The notes under the pieces were generated by a model. That model saw only the letters and a list, made by a program, of their open reading frames with translations, ran no database searches and was not told the origin of the DNA. DNA of 37,512 nt from contig JAEZNB010000004.1 in assembly GCA_023441965.1 (NCBI GenBank), forward strand, positions 1 through 37,512, written 5' to 3'. The DNA is from Bacillota bacterium (GTDB taxonomy: Bacteria > Bacillota > Clostridia > Lachnospirales > Lachnospiraceae). A program made the translations under genes and the position numbers. Below, piece by piece: positions 31,927 through 37,512 of this stretch. The stretch's first letter is position 1. Each line of letters opens with the position of its first letter.

Positions 31927-32811
31927 CTATCTGGGAGCTATGGGCATATAGAGATCCATACCGCCGGTGTGCTCAAACTCATCATTGAAGTGTAAATGCT
32001 CCTCCAGCCACTGATGCTCTGCTGCTTTGTATTTACTCTCTTTCAGCCATTTGCTGAATCTTTGCCAGGTATCATATATCCCCGAGCCATCCCCTCCGGC
32101 AATCAAGTTTTTCACTCCACATACGGCATAAAGCCCGCCCTGGAAGGTCTTCGTCTTGACCAGACTGTCATTGACGACCACATCATCGCCTATGGTAACC
32201 ATAACCTCATAACCATACTCAGCCTGATCAGGACTGCTGGGACTGGGGTTATTGAAGCCGAAGATACGCAACCTATCCTTTTCAAAATGCAAACCGCTTC
32301 TCTTTAACCAGTCACTCATAACTGTAAATGCACCGGTTTCAGGCTCTAACCCATAATAGCAGTAGTAAGCAACTCTGCAGGGCTTAATTTCCTTTAATAC
32401 TTTAATGTCAGGATACTTCTCAAGAAGCTCCGGATCTTGGATATCATAATATTTTTCCATAATATTCACCCTTTCAAAAAGATAATTGAGCTTGTTTTTT
32501 CTGAACGCACTCGGAGGGAATCCTGTGATACGTTTGAAGGCTCTTGTAAATGCTTCATTGCTTTCAAAGCCATAATTGAGCGCTATGTCCAGAATACTAT
32601 CTTCAGATTCCTGTATCTCCTTCGCCGCGCAGCTTATTCTCCTTTGACGGATATATTCCTTCACTGCATAGCCGGTTAAGGCAAAGAACATGCGGTAGTA
32701 GTTTGAACAGGACATAAAGGCTTCCTGGGCCGCTTTCTCAATATCAATATTACTTTTCAACGAGCCTTCAATGTAGTCAATGGATTTCTGAATACGTTCG
32801 TAATAGTTCAT
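31927..32811 (-). CDS. AraC family regulator with GyrI-like effector domain
   Basis: A 294-residue regulator. The N-terminal ~105 residues are the AraC/XylS DNA-binding domain with two helix-turn-helix units: IDIEKAAQEAFMSCSNYYRMF and the more conserved SILDIALNYGFESNEAFTRA with FKRITGFPPSAFRK (split as two halves). Residues ~140-294 match the GyrI-like small-molecule-binding domain: CRVAYYCYYGLEPE, YGYEVMVTIGDD and GGLYAVCGVKNLI, ending MDLYMPI. The combination occurs in Rob/BmrR-like sensors of drugs or lipophilic cations. It is monocistronic with a strong terminator. TATAAT lies upstream near 32846 but the -35 is weak. The target genes are not evident; a methyltransferase relic lies next door. 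Confidence 0.9.
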   Translation of the reverse strand: MNYYERIQKSIDYIEGSLKSNIDIEKAAQEAFMSCSNYYRMFFALTGYAVKEYIRQRRISCAAKEIQESEDSILDIALNYGFESNEAFTRAFKRITGFPPSAFRKNKLNYLFERVNIMEKYYDIQDPELLEKYPDIKVLKEIKPCRVAYYCYYGLEPETGAFTVMSDWLKRSGLHFEKDRLRIFGFNNPSPSSPDQAEYGYEVMVTIGDDVVVNDSLVKTKTFQGGLYAVCGVKNLIAGGDGSGIYDTWQRFSKWLKESKYKAAEHQWLEEHLHFNDEFEHTGGMDLYMPIAPR

Positions 32812-32921
32812 CCGGAGTACTCCTTAGCATCTTAAGATGATTGAATTATATCATATCCGGTTCCGGTCTTCTTGATTTTTTCTCTAAAGATAAAACAGCA
32901 AAGGTTCTTATAACCATAAAG

Positions 32922-32955
32922 AAGCCACCTTAAGCCGGCAAGGCTTTGGTGGCTT
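32922..32955 (-). terminator. Intrinsic terminator of the GGDEF/HD-GYP gene
   Basis: AAGCCACC (32922-32929) pairs with GGTGGCTT (32948-32955), with an inner AGCC/GGCT stem. On the minus strand CTTTAT follows. It lies 5 bp after the stop at 32960. Confidence 0.7.
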
Positions 32956-32959
32956 ATTC

Positions 32960-34645
32960 TTACTTACTCGCTTCTGCTTCCTTCGAGTCTGAAATATCTT
33001 TTACCATCTGAATGAAGAGTTGGACCAGAGAAGGATCAAACTGGCTTCCGGCTTTAGATTCAAGCTCCTGTAAAGCCTCTTCCGTAGGCATGGCCGGCCT
33101 ATCCTGCTGCTGATGAGTCATGAGATCAAAGGCATTCAGAATGGATATGATACGTGACACGAGGGGAATCTCCTCACCCTTAAGACCCTGCGGATATCCT
33201 TGGCCATTCCACCATTCATGATGATAAAGAATGATATCGGCGAGATGGGCAAACTCTCCGGATGCTTGGGCAATCCGATAACCGATTTCTACATGCTTTC
33301 TCATGTTAAGCCCTTCCTCTTCATAAGGCAGGGTGCCATCTGACATCATATCCTTTGATATACCTATTTTCCCTACATCATGAAGGGTTGCCGCCCGTGA
33401 AAGTATCTCCTGGTCTTCCGCTGATAAATCAAGAACCTTGGCAAACTCTATCGCAAGCCTTTTTACTCTAGCCATGTGCTCCTTCATATCATCATCATTT
33501 GCCTGCAATACCTTTTCCAGGGTTGCAGCGATTGCTCCTTTGACCTTCCTGCTTTCGATCAGCTTATCCTGATACATCAATTCTTCCGCTTCCTTGAATA
33601 CCGCTGACAGGCAACTTTTATCATCCGTCATTGTTGCTACTCCCAAGGATAAGCTTAACAGCAGGTCCGTCCCCTGAAAGCTCTTACAGGCTGCGCTGAT
33701 CTTATCACCAATACCTTTCGCTGTTTCTTTGTCCGTATTGGGGAGAATAACAGTAAACTCATCACCGCCCCATCTCGCGATAATATCTTTTTCGCGACAA
33801 GCTTGTTGAATAATGAGTGCCATCTTTTTCAGTCTGTTATCACCTTCATGATGACCGAATACATCGTTAATATACTTCAACCCGTTCATGTCCCCGACGA
33901 TCAAGGAAATGGGCAGGTACTCTTTCTTACCCTCTATCTCATGAAGCTTACTGTCAAAGTAGGTTTTATTGAACAAGCCGGTCAAACCGTCATGGAAGGT
34001 GAGATAGGTAATGTAGTCCAGTCCTTCCCGGATCGCATCATTCTGTACCTTAAAATAGAGCTGAATCAGACCGATGGCGTTTAGCAGCAGAATCAATTGT
34101 GAAACGACATAGGGACCCATATGGGGCATCTTCATAATATATGAGAAAAACAAAGTATTGATCACCCATGCGATATTCAATAAACCTAACACCAGAATGA
34201 GCCTTCCGTACCGTTTGGCCATTCTGATCATTGTGATTCCTAAGAAGGTGAACAAAGCAAATATCGCAGTATACATGATAAGGATCATATGTACAGGCGG
34301 CAGATCCAGCATTCCTATTACAATAAATATGAGAAGCCATGCTATTCCGATCCCTATAAAATGTACTGCTTTTACTTTGACTTTCAGGAATATAAGAGTC
34401 CCCAATACAATCAGGAGGTTTGCATAGAAAAAGGAAATAAGGCTTAGTAAGAAAACCACTTTATTCTGTTTCAATAATTCTGTGCCAAACGCCTCAAGAG
34501 AATAGTCTAATGCAATAATCAACCAGCCGACAAACCACATCAGCAAAAAATTTCTGCGTTCAAAGGTAAAAATATAGCCATATAACATCAGTAGTACTGC
34601 TATAGACCCTAGCGACCCAATCATTAATAAGGTAGATGTTTCCAT
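32960..34645 (-). CDS. Membrane GGDEF plus HD-GYP cyclic-di-GMP protein
   Basis: A 561-residue protein with three parts. Residues 1-200 are a seven-helix membrane sensor region. Residues ~210-370 form a GGDEF diguanylate cyclase domain with intact GGDEF (293-297) and an inhibitory I-site RxxD (Arg284, Asp287) placed exactly five residues before it. Residues ~385-550 form an HD-GYP phosphodiesterase domain with LHDVGK (421-426), HHEWWNGQGYP (475-485; GYP 483-485) and DLMT. Both synthesis and breakdown residues are present, so it could be bifunctional, with one activity switched by the membrane signal. It is a single gene with GGAGAG ahead of the ATG. A possible weak promoter (TTACAA, 16 bp, TATAGT) lies at 34735-34762. 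Confidence 0.93.
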   Translation of the reverse strand: METSTLLMIGSLGSIAVLLMLYGYIFTFERRNFLLMWFVGWLIIALDYSLEAFGTELLKQNKVVFLLSLISFFYANLLIVLGTLIFLKVKVKAVHFIGIGIAWLLIFIVIGMLDLPPVHMILIMYTAIFALFTFLGITMIRMAKRYGRLILVLGLLNIAWVINTLFFSYIMKMPHMGPYVVSQLILLLNAIGLIQLYFKVQNDAIREGLDYITYLTFHDGLTGLFNKTYFDSKLHEIEGKKEYLPISLIVGDMNGLKYINDVFGHHEGDNRLKKMALIIQQACREKDIIARWGGDEFTVILPNTDKETAKGIGDKISAACKSFQGTDLLLSLSLGVATMTDDKSCLSAVFKEAEELMYQDKLIESRKVKGAIAATLEKVLQANDDDMKEHMARVKRLAIEFAKVLDLSAEDQEILSRAATLHDVGKIGISKDMMSDGTLPYEEEGLNMRKHVEIGYRIAQASGEFAHLADIILYHHEWWNGQGYPQGLKGEEIPLVSRIISILNAFDLMTHQQQDRPAMPTEEALQELESKAGSQFDPSLVQLFIQMVKDISDSKEAEASK

Positions 34646-34902
34646 ATTCTCTCCTGTAATTTTAATTGCTTCTTTGGTATAAGTAAGTGTATGCTTCTTC
34701 TAAAAATAGCTATTTTATTACAGCTATATCTATTACTATAGCAGAAAAAGATAAAATTGTAATCCTATTTTTTCTATTTTAGTTAAATTATCTTAATTAA
34801 TTCCATAATTATTAAATACTTAGAAAATATACCAACCCATTTTTATTGCGTTAAGCACCGTGAGAAATTTTATAAAACTTATATGACCGGCGCTGTACGG
34901 AC
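34646..34902. other. AT-rich intergenic region upstream of the GGDEF/HD-GYP gene
   Basis: No credible gene. It holds the ribosome-binding site and a weak minus-strand promoter candidate (TTACAA-16-TATAGT, 34735-34762) for the GGDEF/HD-GYP gene, with an AGCT/AGCT small dyad downstream. I looked for a cyclic-di-GMP riboswitch and saw none. Confidence 0.4.
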
Positions 34903-34942
34903 AAAAAATAAGGCCCCATCAAATATAGTGGTAGCCTTATTT
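34903..34942 (-). terminator. Intrinsic terminator of the fibronectin-III-like protein gene
   Basis: AAATAAGGC/GCCTTATTT (34906-34914 with 34934-34942) form a 9-bp stem with a 19-base loop, followed on the minus strand by a run of T (34903-34908). It lies 30 bp after the stop at 34972. Confidence 0.85.
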
Positions 34943-34971
34943 CGGACTGTTATATAATGTTCAAACTGCTC

Positions 34972-36759
34972 TCAGTTTACGAGTCCTGCCTCACTCCGTT
35001 TCGCCAGAAACTCTTCGTAATAATCCGTATAATTACAGATATCTGTATCATCAATCGTATAAAAGAAGTCCTGCTTCCCTACAATCACATGAAAGGATAC
35101 AATTGAGAAAAAAGAATAGTTATCTTTGATCAGTAAGGTATCAACCAGCTGACCATCAAAATAAAACCAGATCCATTCTGATTCACCCGGAGCAATCCTG
35201 ACTGATTCCACCTTACTTCCATCTTCTGTGACCAGGGTTGCTTTCATGCCATCATAGGGATCTTCTATTATATCCACAGGAGGGAAGAGATAGCAGTCCT
35301 TTGAATTAATAATCATTTCCTCCTTTTCATTGTTCGTTACCTCAAAGCCGAGTACAGGGGTATCATTGTTATTCATTGGACCCTGCTCTATAAAAACGGT
35401 AAAATCAGCTCCCGGTAAATCGGATTGATATACATTCCAGCTTGGATGAGATTTATAATCCAGTCGGTTTGCCTTCGAATACAACATATGTAATTTTAGT
35501 AATAATTGATCGACTTTCTTTGTGTATTGCTTAATCGCTTTGGAATCATCCCTTGGAATGAGCTCCACCTCTGAACTAAGCTGTTGAAACTCTTGATATA
35601 ACAGCTCTTCTTCTGCGAGATACTTCTTGGCCATGACAAGGTCTGAACCGGAAAAGTCCGGGCCGCCCGCAAGCGAGGGGCACATACTCAATACCACATA
35701 CTGCGTTATTTCATTACAGAGTGCAAGACGGAAAAGCAGCTCATAATATTCCTCAGTTCCGAAATGATCAGTGATAAATGTCTTCACATTATCAAGGCTG
35801 TTCAATGTTTTTTCAGTTGGTAACACCTTTGTGTCATTGACTTTTACCAAAAGCTCATTGTATTTATCCAAAACATCCTCTATAAAAAGGCAATGCGAGT
35901 ACTTCATGATGGAGGACGGAGACCATAGGGCATTCAAAATATTTCTTACAGGATTCTTATATTCAATGCTTATACCATAAACATAGGGAAATCGAGTGCT
36001 TATGGAGAAATTATCATCAACCCGCAATAATTCCCGGAAATCCTCTTCCGTAATGCCGGCCTGCATCAACTCATTCACTGTGATATGGACTCCATCAATC
36101 TGCGGTTCAAAGCCCTCCCGATTGGGATACTGCCAAAGAAGCGGTCTGTATTCATATTTCACTCCTGTATTCTTGCCGATATGCTCAAAGGTATCACCCC
36201 GAATGAGTCTTATCATTATTTCCATTCTATTGTTCATAGCATATTGCATTTCAGTAATGGTGTCTCTGGATAAGCCTACCATTAAGTCGAGCTGATCTGC
36301 CAGCTTATCTTGGGCTCTTCGTACCTCTGCCATATAACCGGATAGAACCACTACCCTTTGCGGTTCACAGTATTTACTCCAGTAAGTTTCACCTGATACC
36401 TTCCTATAAGCCCGAAGCTTTAAATAATAGGCTTTTCCCTCTTTATAGTTTTTTAATTGAAAGCTGGTTTTACTTCCTTCTTTTATCGTCTTAATGGCAG
36501 AATACTTGCCATTCTCTTCTTCTGTGAGATAGAGCTTATATCCATCTGCACCCTTTACCGTGCCAATCGTGACATTAATGATGCCAATTTTTTCCGACGA
36601 AACCGTAAGGGACGGAGTATTCAGAGAAATGGTCACTGAAGCAGCGGATGTAGTTTGTGTGCTCTTTGAGGTACTCGCCAGGGCATAGGATGAACCTATT
36701 ATTAGGCAAAAAATAATAATCAGTAATAGAATAAGCATTTTTCTTATTTGTCTTTTCAT
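34972..36759 (-). CDS. Large secreted protein with N-terminal fibronectin-III-like domain
   Basis: A 595-residue exported protein. A signal peptide (MKRQIRKMLILLLIIIFCLI, ending near YALAS at residue 29) precedes a Ser/Thr-rich linker and a fibronectin-type-III-like domain (~45-137; GADGYKLYLTEEENGKYSAI and AYYLKLRAYRKVSGETYWS). The middle (~140-440) is mainly helical and charged with no family I recognise. The C-terminal ~150 residues look beta-rich (GFEVTNNEKEEMIINSKDCY, IAPGESEWIWFYFDG). No wall-sorting or lipobox motif is seen. It probably binds or scaffolds something on the cell surface; its function is unknown. The gene is followed by a strong terminator and preceded by a promoter embedded in a palindrome. 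Confidence 0.8.
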   Translation of the reverse strand: MKRQIRKMLILLLIIIFCLIIGSSYALASTSKSTQTTSAASVTISLNTPSLTVSSEKIGIINVTIGTVKGADGYKLYLTEEENGKYSAIKTIKEGSKTSFQLKNYKEGKAYYLKLRAYRKVSGETYWSKYCEPQRVVVLSGYMAEVRRAQDKLADQLDLMVGLSRDTITEMQYAMNNRMEIMIRLIRGDTFEHIGKNTGVKYEYRPLLWQYPNREGFEPQIDGVHITVNELMQAGITEEDFRELLRVDDNFSISTRFPYVYGISIEYKNPVRNILNALWSPSSIMKYSHCLFIEDVLDKYNELLVKVNDTKVLPTEKTLNSLDNVKTFITDHFGTEEYYELLFRLALCNEITQYVVLSMCPSLAGGPDFSGSDLVMAKKYLAEEELLYQEFQQLSSEVELIPRDDSKAIKQYTKKVDQLLLKLHMLYSKANRLDYKSHPSWNVYQSDLPGADFTVFIEQGPMNNNDTPVLGFEVTNNEKEEMIINSKDCYLFPPVDIIEDPYDGMKATLVTEDGSKVESVRIAPGESEWIWFYFDGQLVDTLLIKDNYSFFSIVSFHVIVGKQDFFYTIDDTDICNYTDYYEEFLAKRSEAGLVN

Positions 36760-36786
36760 ACAAGCACCACCTTAATCTTATGTAAA

Positions 36787-36835
36787 TATAACCATTACAA
36801 TTATAGCATAAAATGCTATTTTTGCAATGGTTATA
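36787..36835 (-). promoter_or_regulatory. 49-bp palindrome containing a promoter (TTGCAA-16-TATAAT)
   Basis: Two 23-bp arms with three mismatches flank an AAA loop. Within it, on the minus strand, lie TTGCAA (36822-36827), a 16-bp spacer and TATAAT (36800-36805), correctly placed for the secreted-protein gene. The palindrome starts 5 bp after the upstream XRE-gene stop, so it may end that transcript and control the next one, for instance as an operator. Confidence 0.65.
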
Positions 36836-36839
36836 CTTA

Positions 36840-37427
36840 TTACCATTTCTCCAGTTTATATAATCCGTGCCGGTTACAGTAATAATAAATCGTCTTTGTT
36901 CCGGCGATTTTGAACCGCGCTTCGGCATTTCCCTCCGGATACATCTTCACGAGAGTTACTCTATCGTAAGTCAGCGCGGCTATAAAGGAAATATAGTGTT
37001 CCCTGGTCATATCATGGCTTAGAGCAACATAGTATTCATCCTCCACCTTTTCAACGTGAGGGCTGTGCTCGCTGTCCGCAGCTTCAGCCTCCAGCGGGGG
37101 CAAAGTGATTCCGCAACAGCTCACTACACTCTCTCCCGTCGCGGTCATAATATTACCGCAGACAGGACAGACATAAAATCTGCTCTTTAGCATTTGAAAC
37201 GAACGGTTGTTATTTGTGATATTTTCACCGGACAGGAGTTCAATCGTTGATATCCCAAGGGCAGAAGCTAAGGGCTCAAGCAGCGTAATATCTGGATATC
37301 CTTTTCCGGTTTCCCACTTGGAGATTGCTTTATCGCTTACGTGCAAGCAGCCCGCCAGCTCCGCCTGTGTCATTTTCTTCTTCTCGCGCAGTTTCTTGAT
37401 TACTGATCCTGTAATATATTGCTTCAT
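36840..37427 (-). CDS. XRE-family regulator fused to a desulfoferrodoxin (superoxide reductase) domain
   Basis: A 195-residue fusion. Residues 5-67 are an XRE helix-turn-helix (TQAELAGCLHVSDKAISKWE). Residues 84-195 match desulfoferrodoxin: a desulforedoxin-type iron site Cys87, Cys90, Cys104 and Cys105 (CPVCGN, then SCCG), and the superoxide reductase centre His124, His138 (SHDM), His144 (EHYI), Cys184 and His187 (CNRHGLYK). All the expected Fe ligands are present, so it could bind both irons. I infer a redox- or superoxide-responsive repressor or activator; catalysis is possible. AGGAGA precedes the ATG at 37427. The secreted-protein gene lies downstream, past the palindrome. Confidence 0.88.
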   Translation of the reverse strand: MKQYITGSVIKKLREKKKMTQAELAGCLHVSDKAISKWETGKGYPDITLLEPLASALGISTIELLSGENITNNNRSFQMLKSRFYVCPVCGNIMTATGESVVSCCGITLPPLEAEAADSEHSPHVEKVEDEYYVALSHDMTREHYISFIAALTYDRVTLVKMYPEGNAEARFKIAGTKTIYYYCNRHGLYKLEKW

Positions 37428-37442
37428 TCTATCATCTCCTTA

Positions 37443-37491
37443 TGCAGAAGTATGAACGATACCCAGCGCAGGTGCAACCTACGAATCGTAG
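37443..37491 (-). promoter_or_regulatory. Candidate promoter and palindromic operator of the XRE-desulfoferrodoxin gene
   Basis: On the minus strand TTGCAC, a 17-bp spacer and CATACT form a weak promoter. Directly upstream is the palindrome CTACGAATCGTAG (37479-37491, 6-bp arms), a plausible autoregulatory operator. The rest of the window end shows nothing further. Confidence 0.45.
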
Positions 37492-37512
37492 AGTATTCAC
37501 ATGGTGTGACAG

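Noticed and set aside
34646..34902. Cyclic-di-GMP riboswitch before the GGDEF/HD-GYP gene
   Set aside because: The region is AT-rich and lacks the conserved aptamer sequences and stems.
1..37512. CRISPR arrays, rRNA, tRNA, prophage or intact insertion sequences
   Set aside because: No regularly spaced repeats, RNA gene sequences, phage structural genes or transposase frames were recognised on either strand.

Overview
The window looks like chromosomal DNA of a Gram-positive anaerobe of the Clostridia, most likely Lachnospiraceae. The evidence is moderate GC with AT-rich spacers, strong AGGAGG ribosome-binding sites, consensus sigma-A promoters, a tetracycline-resistance-like GTPase of the clostridial type, an encapsulin/ferritin pair, a sortase-type surface protein, desulfoferrodoxin chemistry and a mepA-type guanidine leader. 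No rRNA, tRNA, CRISPR array, phage module or intact insertion sequence was seen. Nearly all genes lie on the minus strand; only the surface protein (15775-16452) and the F420-ligase-like gene (18226-19416) are on the plus strand.

Layout. 1-1387: a truncated sugar-binding lipoprotein with an activator-type tandem repeat in front of its promoter. 1697-11344: a minus-strand block. From a promoter at 11399-11427 it runs through two full-length ABC exporter halves, a 1001-residue TetM-like GTPase fused to a YacP/Rae1-like ribonuclease domain, then an ABC ATPase and two ABC-2 permeases. 11604-15384: an isopropylmalate-synthase-family enzyme overlapping a secreted GH18-like/leucine-rich-repeat protein, preceded by a very short leader with an intrinsic terminator. 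15775-16452: a small secreted protein with an APKTG wall-sorting tail. 16527-18025: a MATE efflux pump behind a leader that I read as a guanidine-IV (mepA) riboswitch. 18226-19416: an F420-0:glutamate-ligase-like protein, followed by a large imperfect palindrome (about 225 bp).

19667-23526: a DUF4256 protein, a DUF2200 protein, an encapsulin shell with its ferritin-like cargo, a decayed stretch and exonuclease III. 23695-27964: a MarR-ABC-ABC multidrug-efflux operon with one catalytically degenerate ATPase. 28069-31530: a lipoprotein, a metzincin-like secreted protease, a small secreted protein and an ECF sigma/anti-sigma pair. 31563-37427: a truncated methyltransferase remnant, an AraC/GyrI-like regulator, a GGDEF plus HD-GYP membrane protein, a large secreted protein with a fibronectin-III-like domain, and an XRE regulator fused to a desulfoferrodoxin domain.

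The region is rich in export and stress functions: five ABC ATPases, a MATE pump, a ribosome-acting GTPase-nuclease fusion, iron storage and redox sensing. The most distinctive items are the GTPase-Rae1 fusion, the XRE-desulfoferrodoxin fusion with all metal ligands present, the guanidine-type leader, the isopropylmalate-synthase attenuator and the long palindromic element.
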